In this document: piece by piece, positions 39,260-51,000 of the stretch
How positions within the stretch are numbered: the stretch's first letter is position 1
How the letters are laid out: every line of letters begins with the position of its first letter
Assembly: GCF_036898095.1 (NCBI RefSeq)
Contig: NC_090736.1
Coordinates: forward strand, 11,330,161-11,394,160
Origin: Palaemon carinicauda
Lineage: Eukaryota > Arthropoda > Malacostraca > Decapoda > Palaemonidae
DNA length: 64,000 nt
Direction: 5' to 3'
The notes under the pieces: generated by a model
Told to the model about the DNA's origin: nothing
Databases searched by the model: none
The model's input: the letters and a program-made list of their open reading frames with translations, nothing else
Made by a program: the position numbers and the translations under genes

Positions 39260-40895
39260 CTTGATGTAGGCAATTGCAACCCTTTTCTCGTGTGATATAG
39301 ACCATGGCTGAAATGCATGTAGCTGTATTAAATAGATTGTTCACTGAAATCTTGTGAGAATTTTGCTGTGCTAATGTCGCTGACTTATATGGTGTACGTT
39401 GAAAAACGGCTTTTTATTGCAGCATGGATTGGTACCAGAATTGTATAAGCATTAGGTATGAGCCATGCAATTTGAGAGTTTGCTTTCTTGATGCTGAAGT
39501 TTTTGAGATGAAGAATTCTAGAATTTTTTATTCAAGTGAGCTAGCTATAAAATTTTTAGGAAATGATAGATTTTTGGATTGCCTAAATAAATAGTTTAGG
39601 TACTTGTATAACATTGCCCTTAAACCGCTGTAAGCAAAATTGCACTTCAGGTTATTTCTGATATTATATATATATTTTATAAACTAATTAATGAAATCTA
39701 AGGTGAGCAATATCTCAAAAAATCTTTTGTTCAAGTTAAGAATATTGCCTCACTGGTCGAAAGATCCAATGCAGTAAATAAAACCAAAGAATTATTGTAG
39801 TTTGACATCTATGGGTATTGATGAGATAATGAAGTATTGCTCTGATGTTATGAAAATGTTTTAAATTCCTTATCAAAGGTGTTGCCAGTCGACTGTCCTC
39901 TTTAATTCAGTTTACTCTTCTATCTTTCAAATGTTTTGGCAATCTTCAAATTAGTAGGTCTTGAGGTGCATTCTTTGTAGCTTCATCTATTTACACTGAT
40001 AGACAAAAGAGGAGTTGGTGCAAATCAAATTCTTCAGGTGTTCCCGCTGCCTTAGTGAAGATTTAAAAGAGGTGCCATATCGTATAATCATTACTTTAAT
40101 AGAGTTTTAACTTACCCCTAGATACAGAAATACCCATCTACTCTTTTATGTCGGTACTCTGTCAAATTACCTCAAGATCCACAGATATATGTTACAATTT
40201 CTTCATTTTTATATGAGATTAATTCTATAGTTTCCTCATTATGCAGACTGCATCTTATGTTTACTTCCCTTCTGTGAAGCTAAACTGTTTTTGGATTCTT
40301 CAGTTTTTCTCAGCCTTTTATTAGCACCTTAATTATTTTATAGCACTTTCACGGTTCACCCTTTTATTCATATTGTTTCATACTAAAGTTCATTCTCTTT
40401 TCTTCTTTTCATTATAATTTATAATTTTTAAAATCTTATATTTAATTTTTTTTTCTTGCTATAGATTTTCACTTGATTGGTTCTTCAGCTGTCATTAGTG
40501 AACCGCTTGTCATTCCTGAGGAACTTTTGACTTTTCGTTCTTCATTGATCGTGCATATTATGACAGGCCTCTTTTTTCTTATTTCTGTTTATACAGCATT
40601 TCTTTTTTAGTTTATCTCTCTTCCAACCATATATTCATCGTTGTTTCTTTCATGTGACTTTTTGTCTCTTATTCTCCCTTAAATCAGTCCTCTTCCCTGA
40701 TTCTGAAGACTTCTCTTTTTTTTCAGTTGTTGTTTGTACATCTTGGCTTCACCACCATATTTATTTCTGCATCTATTTTCCAGTAAATCCTGGTTTAGAA
40801 TGAAAAGACTTGCTAATTTCTTGACTTTTTCAGCTGCCAATATAAATTGTTTTTATATTATTTATGGAAATATGTGTATTTTCCCCAATATTTAT
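39260..40895. other. Unassigned T-rich sequence
   Basis: No gene or known repeat seen in 1.6 kb. Confidence 0.5.
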
Positions 40896-40898
40896 AAT

Positions 40899-40905
40899 AT
40901 ATATA

Positions 40906-40964
<59 letters not shown>
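40899..40964. repeat. (TA)n microsatellite
   Basis: About 65 bp. Confidence 0.95.
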
Positions 40965-40967
<3 letters not shown>

Positions 40968-41340
40968 TCTATTGTTTTCTTGATGTAACCTGATTCAAAG
41001 GTACCTACTGCCAGATTGTATGAGTATTTTAGTAAAGTAGAAATGTGTAGATACATTGTAGCTATGTAACAAGGTACAGAGCTTTGTTGTAGATCGTAGG
41101 TTACACATCAGGACATATCACCATAAGCTTACACCAGCTCATCTTACCACAGGGAACAAAGGGTTATCATACTGATTAAGGAAAACATTCTTGCATTTCT
41201 AAAGTGATTGTCGAATCTCTTCCTTAGAAGTACTGACGGAATGTAGTGATAGCAAGGGATATTGGGTTCGTAGCGATATTTTTCATTAAAGAGAAGCTCC
41301 TCTTAATGTTGTATCAGAATTCATGTCTAAGCTATGAAGG

Positions 41341-41662
41341 GTTGTGGTGGCCCTTGTGGTAACGCCCTTGACTGGTGAACGCCAGACTGGGGTTCGAGTC
41401 CTGCTCAAACTCGTTAGTTTCTTTGGTCGCTGCATCCTCACCATCCTTTTGAGCTAAGGATGGGGATTTTGGGAGAGCCTGTAGGTCTATCTGCTGAGTC
41501 ATCAGCAGCCATTGTCTGGCCCTCCTTGGTCCTAGGTTAGGTGGAGAGGGGGCTTGGGCGCTGATCATATGTAATATGGTCAGTCTCTTGGGCATTGTCC
41601 TGCTTGATAGGGCAATTTCACTGACCCTTGCCTCTGCCATTCATGAGGGGCCATTAAACCTT
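41341..41662 (+). mobile_element. tRNA-derived SINE, near full length
   Basis: The A-box-like tggcccttgtgg is near 41347 and the B box GGTTCGAGTCC is at 41391-41401. The body 'gagctaaggatggggatttt' and 'gtctatctgctgagtcatca' runs to 'cctctgccattcatgagggg'. Minus-strand ORFs here are shadows. Confidence 0.9.
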
Positions 41663-44410
41663 TAAAGTGCATTCGAGTGTAATGCAACTCTCTTGATTAT
41701 GTTTCATTTTTTTTCTTTTTTATTCTGGAAGTGTTTTGTTCCTAGAAATGTTCAGTATTGACTATCTGTTAGGACTGAAGATTTTACAGAGGAATGACAA
41801 TTTAATTTTTATGGGTTCTTGCTGTGAAATTTTGAAATAAAATAACAGTGACATACTGTTCCATATTATTTCTTCTTGTTAGAAATTCGAAATATTTACA
41901 AAATTAAGGGTATAAGCATTATGATAAAGTAATTATAAAAGTCTAGCATGAGTGGCAAAGGCCCCCACCAGATAACTGCATTGTTGCTCAATGGCATTGA
42001 GATTGAATATATAAGACCCGCACCTAAGCCCCCTTTGCACCCTACCCTACCCTATAAATGGTAGTTTACTATCGAGTCCACTAAAGGTTCTTTACAGTGT
42101 TCATTTAGCCCTTAGCTGAACCCACTTTTCAATCTTCTACTTTAATTTTTTTTTCTTCCGTTATTCCATCTTACTGTCCAACCTCTCTTAATTTTCTATT
42201 TGTGGTGCAATTGCAGTTTCCCCCTAGTTGCACTTTAGTGCAGAATTACCCCCATAGGGGATAGAAGTATGGGTCAACCACACTCCAAGCTCAGAGGAGA
42301 TTGTGAACATTAATAACTATTATCGTGCTGTGTTGAGGTTCAGAAATTGTGGGTCTAGAACATTTTCTTTTGTCAGCATGGCCCAACTGTCCCATTGATC
42401 ACATAAAAAATGCCTAAAATTTTCCTGAAGGTAAAATAGTTTGAGAATATTTCCTTTTTCAGTCATGCAATTCTATAAATTCTCCACTTCTAGCATGTTA
42501 AAAGTCTTTTGAAATTTAACCTAGGAAATGTGAAAATTTCCCACTTTCTGCCCTTTACTTTTAGATATAGTAAAGTCCATGTAATAAACTTTAGTTACTA
42601 TACCAAGGTCTCATTTTAAGTGCATCTACCAGTATAACAATTAGGTGGCAAAGTGAAATATTGTTCAATTAACTTGGAAAAACAAACCTTTGGCCAGAAT
42701 TTTATTTTAAAGCCAAAGTTTATCGTAGAAATTTAGTTTTATTTTTTTACTCATTTGAAGTATAGAATAATGTTAATAATACAATTTGGTTGGGGACATT
42801 TTAATTTCAATTTAGTAAATACAGTATTTCACATACTATTCATAAATGCTTTAGTCATGATGTGATTAATTAGCATTGCCTTTACTTCTTGAAGGTACAT
42901 CATGCTACATTGCAACCATTTTGTCAGTGCACCATTGGAAATGTCTGTCTTGCAATCTCTTGAGTCTGCAGTTCAAGCCCTGCACAAACCCAATAGTTTC
43001 TAGTAGTGTATGAAATGCCACAGTTCTTGTTGGCTAGGTCTAACTACTGAGTCACCGAGTTGTACTTTAGTCATGGTTTGGACTGAAATGATGACTGGGA
43101 TTAACTGGTTTATTTACACACAATTTTATATTAACTGTAAAGCCACTTGTTGTGAGTGAAAACGTAGGGGATATTTGCTTCTTAAAAGGTACATGATTAC
43201 AATCCATATGTTTTTCTGCATACCTGGTAAACACTTAGAATATATTTTATTTAGAGGAATAAAATTATTTGAATCATCTAAATTGAAAGGTTATAATATT
43301 CTGTTTTTAAGATACAGTTCCTTCGTATCTTCTATATCCTCATGTGTTTCTTGTAAATCCATTTTCTTGCTCTCTATGGGAGATTGTGTTTTCTTGACCA
43401 GAAAATCGCTGCGAGACGACAGGAAAACTTTAATAACAAAGCTTCTGGCACTTTGCTTCTTAACATTAACCGCTAGTGTACATCATTATTTTACATCATG
43501 TCTATTGAAAGGAAAGAAAATTGGAAATTATTTTGAAATTTTAGGGGTAAATGTCGTTAAGCCGACTTCTGGAGAAGAAGCAATATGAGAATCTGGTATA
43601 GAAATAAATCTCATCAACATTTCATAATTTGCAAGGCAAATAAACTTCATTATAAGGTTCTGTTGATTCTTGTTAATACACCTGGAAGTCCCACAGATCC
43701 AATTCTCATAGACCCAGAGGCAATTATCCTTTTCTTGACACCAAACACTATGTCTTGTTCAACCCATACACCAAGATGTTGTACCCGTCTTCAAGCGGTA
43801 CTATGATCTACAATGTGCCTTGCGTTAAGGTAAGATGGCCATTGTCAATGTGTTAATATTACTGTAGTACATATTTTGATATTCTATCTGGTTTTTATAA
43901 AATGATAGCAGGTTTTAAGTATGTATTTAGATTTATTGCGAGTCTCCTAAAACCAATTAACGACGTAGAGCAGGGTATTACTTCCTTGTATGCTGATCTT
44001 GTTTGCAGGTCATAATTAGGGAGGAAAGTTCAAGATAATAACATGCTATTTAGTTAAGAAATACCAGTGATTGGATACAATACATAGAAACATACTACTG
44101 TACAGTAGTACAATACTTGAAATTGCAATGATGAAAAAAAAATTGTGCATTTATGCAAAATCTGTTTATTATTTCTTCACAAAAAATATGTATACATAAC
44201 TACCATATGTGGATACATTAAAATCCCTAACTAAAGAATTTTAACATATCAACTATTATACAGTAACTATGACTTTGTTGTATTCACTGAATACATAGGT
44301 CTCTGTTGATGTGATAAAAAAGAATCACAGTTATTATTAAGTCTTATGTGTTATCTTAAACATTAAAATTTTGAAGTCCTACACTGTACATCAGATTTAG
44401 CCTTTTATCA
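41663..44410. other. Unassigned sequence downstream of the ZIP gene
   Basis: A degraded SINE piece lies at about 41945-42035 and a tRNA-like 'ttgagtctgcagttcaagcc' at about 42959. The plus ORF at 43175-43588 (137 codons) has no recognised motif, signal or splice support. Confidence 0.4.
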
Positions 44411-44416
44411 TTTATT
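44411..44416 (-). promoter_or_regulatory. Candidate poly(A) signal AATAAA of the ZIP gene
   Basis: AATAAA on the minus strand, about 500 bp after the ZIP stop codon. Another lies near 44166. In AT-rich DNA this is weak evidence. Confidence 0.2.
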
Positions 44417-44913
44417 ACTCTACATGTGGAATGGAAAGCCATCGTACATTTGCGTTCCAAGTTGTATCGGTACAGATCCCTGAGTGCAGAGAATTTCTTG
44501 GGTTCTTCTGATTAAGAGAGTGATAAGGTACATTGTTCAAGTAACAAGACATTATGTATGTCAATTTAATGTGAAACTACAAAAGTATTGTATGTAAAAT
44601 ATATACAACTCAACAGAGGAATCAAGATTTTCATTAACATCAGCACTATGCTGAAACTATTAGTCATCTACTTTTATATTTTTGAAACATATTAGTATGA
44701 AAACTAAACAGTTCCATAGTGCAAATTTTTTTAACTATGCACCTATAGTTAAATTTAATAAATATTGAAATAAAATAACAACGTTGATCTAACAGTAAGT
44801 GTCTAATAATCTTGTCATCCCTTATTCAACAGGCACTGCCTTAAAAATGCTTTATGAGAGTATAAAGGCCAGTGTTTTAACATTCAGCCATAAAAGAATA
44901 TTCTATTTAATAA

Positions 44914-45072
44914 TCACTTCAGAATAATCATTTCATCCTGGAAAAAGGCTAAGACAAAGAGCACCATTATTCCTAAGAAAATTCCAATGTTCTGAAGTAG
45001 AAGGACGTACAGGGCATTCTTCACTGTGCCACCTTCAGCAGCTTTACTAGCAACCTCATTCATTTCAGGTAC
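44914..45072 (-). CDS. SLC39A8/14-like: ZIP transporter last coding exon (TM8 and stop)
   Basis: The acceptor is caattgcag (ending 45073). The exon reads [15 protein letters not shown], then a hydrophobic helix ([20 protein letters not shown]), then [10 protein letters not shown] and TGA at 44916-44914. The P-E-M-N-E directly after the previous exon's LVDM and the Q-N-I-G helix match the C-terminus of ZIP14/ZIP8/ZIP10 relatives. The protein ends a few residues after TM8, as is usual in the family. Confidence 0.92.
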   Translation of the reverse strand, partial: VPEMNEVASKAAEGGTVKNALYVLLLQNIGIFLGIMVLFVLAFFQDEMIILK

Positions 45073-48000
45073 CTGCAATTGTCAAAATAAAAATGTGAAG
45101 AAAACCAGTTAAGACGTCTTCATGCGTCATTTCTAACAATCATCTGTACCATATTAAAAAAAAAAATCGGAAAATAATCTATGAAAGCTAATTATGTTTT
45201 GTGATTAGAAATGATTGCCATGATTAATTACATGTATTTACAAACAGTATTTATCAGCTTGTACTACCCTTAAATATGAGAGACCGCACTTGGGTGAAGA
45301 CCACCTACATCTATATCCTATCTGTATCTTTTGAAGGGTAACATATCAGATTTGACTTGGAATAACTATACTTAACTAAGAGCTATTGCTCAGAGAGTTT
45401 AGGCTTCAACTGAAAAAGAATACAATTTAACCATAAAAGAAACCATTTCTGGTATAACCAATTAATGTAAGTGGTGGGGTACCATTAAATCTGCATTCTT
45501 TGCTGTAGACTTTACAGTCCCTCCTATACCTCAACCAGATAGTTCTGTCACTCATTGTCCAAAGGAAAAGGCAACTCTTTTGGCTGATGTGTTTGACAGT
45601 AAGCAGAGTAACGAGAAACTCAATCTTTCTCATTCCTGTTTTCCTGAGGCTAAACTAATTACATAGCTTTTGGTCTTGTGAAATTAAAGCTCTCGTGATG
45701 AACCTTGATGCTTATTGAGGTGTAGACTGCTGGTTTCTTAGCTACTAAGTTATCTGATATTTTCAGCAAGTTAGCAAGAAAAGTTTCTTTTAGCATTTGT
45801 TGGAGAATTGGTTATGTTATTCCATCATGTAAATGTGTTTGTGGTAGCTCAAGTCCAACTAATAACTGCTCAATTTCCACAACTCCCATATTACCCAAGG
45901 TTTTTGAATGTCTTTTGATAAAACGTATAAATAGGTATTCTGAAGGTAATCATCTGTTCCCTTATTTGCAATTTAGCTTTCGTAAAGGCCTTGGAACATG
46001 TGAGACCCTTCTTACAATTTCCAATGCTTTTCATATTTTAAAGCAGTGTTTCCCAACCCTGGGGTAAATTACCCCAGTGGGGAAATGGACCCGTATTTTT
46101 GGGGTAATCAAGATGTTCTGAAATTGAGTTATTCACATTCCCATAATTATTGCCATAATTCATACACAAAATCTGCAATAATTATTTTATAGGAAAACTC
46201 AATAAAACATCTGATGTTACCGGGTATATGTTTAATGGGGTACAGTAATTGATTATTTGGAAATAAAATTTGGGGGTAATCATTTAAAAAAAGGTTGGGA
46301 AACACTGTATTAAAGGAATGATCTGATGAAATTTTTCATCAAAGTATGCAGAAACAGTTGTTTTTTTTTAACTACCAAAGGTCCTCAACTTACAAACATT
46401 CGGAAATACAAACACAAATCCAACTGAAATAATAAATCTCAGATATTGTAGTGTATCAAAGGTTCGTATACTGTAATAAGATAAAGAAATAGTGTAATAG
46501 AACAGTATTATATTATTACAGTAAGCAAAATGACAATTTCAATAACCTGATATTTATTTAATATGAAATAGGGTTATTTGTTGACTTGTAGCTGGAAATC
46601 ATACACATGGAATCAGGTTAGGCCTACTGTAGGCCAAAATTCAATAAAATGTAACTTACAAATCTATTATGTTTGCGAGGACCTTATGTATAGCATATAC
46701 CATACCTCTCAATTCCTTAATTTCGTGATGAATATGACCAGTAACTTCTTTTAGGGTAGGTCAGAAATCAACTTATTTCTAGATTCAGAGTAAGAGGTCA
46801 GGCCTAGACTAACCTTACCCGTTTCACCCCTAACCTAAATGCTCAAGTAGTAACTAAGGTTCATCTACACCATTCAGGAAAGGCTATCATTCTGGTGGCT
46901 AAACGCATCACTGAATTACAATTGTCATCGATCAAGGTAGGCTTTTGGGAACAGAATAGGATCCTGTCGCTTCTACCTTCCTTCAGATCCAAAATGTTTT
47001 TAAGACTAAGAGACTGCCTCAAATTTTGCACATCCCTTCACTAAAACTAGATGACAACAGTTCAATAGAAATAGTTTTTGTCCAGTAAGAGCCTTACAGT
47101 TGTATTTGGACAAATCAAGGTAATGGAGGTAGTGTAACTGATTTGTTTTGAGGACTGAGGGTCCATAAATGCTCCCTTACCAAAAATGCTCAGAAATTCC
47201 TTATCAAAATTCAATCACAAAAGCACACAAGGAATTAGATCTGAAAATCATGAATGCTTTAGAGTAAAGGTGCGTGATATTAGGAGTGCAGCTACTTCCT
47301 GATTTTTGTCAAAATTTTTTTGGGAAAGTTCCTAGCAGCTGTTCAAGGGCATACCAAGTAGGGGTTCATAAAACATTATCTTAAAAAGCCAAACTCCAGT
47401 ACAGTACTGTATTTTTAATTACCTTAATAAAGAACCTGGAATACCGTATTTCACACCGTGATTAAAGCAGTTTTTCGATGTAAACTAGACGAGTAATCTA
47501 GACTAGGTTTGTAACATTAACCTCGTTACTTCTCATATTGTTTAGTTATTTCCTTTCTTCACTGGGCTATTTCATCCTGTTGGAGCCCTTGGGCTTATAG
47601 CATCTTGCTTTTCCACCTAGGGTTGTAGCTTTTCTGGCAATAATAATAATAATAATTTATACTAAAATTTATCTCTTTCCTTCAATTATGCTCCACCTCC
47701 AATAGTGTGTGGTAGTTGGCAATATAAACATCAGGGGAGATTCATAGAAGTAATTAGAATTTAATCATAAAATTTCTTACTTCTATATTCAACTTATGTT
47801 CATATACTGTACATGCCACCCTCCTCCCTAGTGACTCATAGCCTATTGGAAATGTCCCTGCCTGGTGATCTGCTGGACTGGAGTTCAAGACCTGCTCAAG
47901 CTCAATAGCATTTTGTAGTGTCTGTAACATCACCATCCTTGTGAGCTAAGGATGGGAGATCTGAGAGCTTATAGGTCTACCTATTGACTCATCAGCAACC

Positions 48001-51000
48001 AATGGCTGGCCCTCCTTGATCCTAGCTTGGGTGGAGAGGGGACTTGGGCATTGATCATATGTATATATGCTTAGTTTCTAGGGCATTATCACTATCCCTT
48101 GTCTCTGCCATTTTAGAGCAACCTTTAAACTTTTCAGTGATGGGATAGTGTCTATTTTGAAACTGTATAATTTTTGCCGAGACAACAGCCTGGGGTTCCT
48201 ACCAGTTACGGTAGACGGTTCTTCCTTTGTTAAAATGTATTCTTTGAAGCGAAAGAAAGTGGGAACGTTTTAAAAATTTTACAGGAAAGTGTTGATTAAA
48301 CAGCAATATTGGAGAAGCGATATGAACATCAGGCGAGTAGCCTACAGAAAGAAGAAATTTTTTATCAAAATCCAAATTTTTCAGAAATATTATATAAAAT
48401 AAAGCTTGTCTGTATTAAAAGTATTTCTTTTCCTTAAAAGATCTCAAATGTAAAAGTAATACAGTACTGTACTGTATTAGTCAAAATGAGAAAAATCTCA
48501 AGGAAAGAATATTTCACTTGAAACTTCAGTAGCAAAATTACTAGTGATCAGCAAAAACAATAGAAAAAAATTAAGGCTTAACTTGACTAATGATTCAGTG
48601 TACAATATAGTGTATTAAACCTGAAGCAATCAATGCTATGGTAAGTGAATTATTGAAAGAATGCCAAAATGAATTAAATAATGTTAAATTACACTTACCA
48701 TATCTACAAGTGCAATATAAAGAAACATCCCGGCAGCTAGAGCAAAAATACAAGACGTATTCTGTAGAAACTCGCCAAGGAAAACCCCAAGAGCAAAACC
48801 AATATAGCAAGTTGTAGATGATAGAAAGTTGTAGGCAACTGCCTGCTTGACAGTCATACCAGCATTCAACAACACAGCAAAGTCACCTGGAAAAAAAGGC
48901 TCTATAAGTTACAATACTGTACTTTCCAATATATTAGCGGCTTCATATTATCAAAATGGACTCCGAATATATAACATACAATATATAGAACATCTATGAC
49001 ACATTCAAATACATCATCTACATATTCCGAGGTAAAACTTTGCTTCGGTTGAACTAAAATTACAATACTGATACCTCTATCTGTCTTGGATATAAAAAAT
49101 GATATATTTTGGAATGTGTCAACTAATATGCAAGAACAGTACAGTGATTATTATATAAAACTTCTAAGGTATAGAAGAACAAACACAGATAGGGAATAAT
49201 TTTAGTTTAATTTATTATTATATTTCTCTGGTGGTCTTAAAATCTCTGCATATCTCTGCTCCACCATTATGTTAATTTATTAAAGCGAGCAAGAACAGAG
49301 TGGTTATGAATTATGTGTGACACCCATTGTTTGGCACCAAATGCACCCGACAATCTGATATCAATCATAAATTGTGGAATGCTTGCTTTAATTAATCCCT
49401 TATTCAGTAGTATTTCAGTTTGATTTGAATGGTGTGACTTACGACCTCTGCTTAGTTTTGGAAATTCAGAATATTGCATTTTTGACTTGGAGATCATCTA
49501 TATTTCATGTTTCAAATAGTGCTATTAATGAAAACAATTTATCTATTTACTTTTTCTTCAAGAATTTGAGAGAAAGCTCTTTTGGAAATTTGCATTAATC
49601 AGCTGATCTGGAAAGCATAAACGAAAACAATGGAAAAGATTACTTATTCGGTTTTTATTTCTTAATGCAATGTGAATATTACATGCATTATTGTTGGACA
49701 GAGATAAGGGAAACATTTTATCAGATTCTTTTTTATACCTAATGCAGACTGGCCAGACGGTACTATATTGGATCCTTCTCTCTGGTTAAGGTTCATTTTC
49801 CCTTTGCCTACACATACACCGAATAGTCTGGCCTATTCTTTACATATTCTCCTCTGTCCTCATACACCTGACAACACTGAGATTACCAAACAATTCTTCT
49901 CTCAAGGGGTTAACTAGTGCACTGTAATTATTCAGTGGCTACTTTCCTCTTGGTAAGGGTAGAAGAGAGACTTTAGTTATGGTAAGCAGCTCTTCTCGGA
50001 GAAGGACACTCCATAATCAAACCACTGTTCTCTAGTTTTGGGTAGTGCCATAACCTCTGTACCGTGGCCTTCCACTGTCTTGGGTTTAGAGTTCTCTTGC
50101 TTGAGGGTACACTCGGGCATGTTTCTGGTTTTGTTAATTTTTTTATAATTTATATATGAAATACTTATTTTAATGTTGTTACTGTTCTTAAAATATTTTA
50201 TTTTAATTATTAATTACTGGGTACTTCTCTTATTTCCTTGTTTCCTTTCCTCACTGGGCTATTTTCCCTGTTGGAGCCCCTGGGCTTATAGCATCCTGCT
50301 TTTCCAACTAGGGCTGTAGCTTAGCAAGTAATAATAATAATAATAATAATAGTGTTCAGACTTACCGAGTTCATGTGGTAATTCTTCACACATAACAGCC
50401 AAACTAATAGAGATTCCAGTTAAAATTGACTCTGAAAATGCTGCTCCTATAGACACACCATCAATAAAGTTGTGGAATCCATCTCCAAAGATAATCATCC
50501 ATGCAACTGTTTTTATAACAGAGTCTTGACCTTGCCGAAATTCTATGTTGTGAGAATGCGAATGAGTCTTCGGTCGCTGAAAATCACACACAAAAAAAAA
50601 AGGGTAAATACAGTAATACTCTTCATTATGCAGACTAATATAATTAAATATCCACCAGCACATGAATATCCCTAAGCCACTGGATTCCATGGTCATAAAT
50701 AAATTGCTTATGATGTTCGGTTATACACAAACCCACGGTGTGATACCCTTTAGATAATAAAGATTTTTTACAATTCTTTTTAGAATTTACCACATTATTT
50801 TCTGTTTGATTTTTTATTCATCTTCAATCTCTTTCTACCATGCTATCCAATTTCTTTAATTTTACTTTTATCTGATTTTCACCTTATTTAAAGATGAATT
50901 CTCAAGGCAAGCCTATGAGACTAGAAATATGACTCATTAATCCATTAAACCCCTATCATTTACAGTATTCATATGTAAACATTAATAAGAAAAATTACAA

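Noticed and set aside
41332..41640. 102-codon minus ORF
   Set aside because: Antisense of a SINE; similar ORFs occur in other SINE copies (16529-16720, 21491-21682).
43175..43588. 137-codon plus ORF
   Set aside because: No recognisable motif, no splice or promoter support; length is possible by chance in 64 kb.
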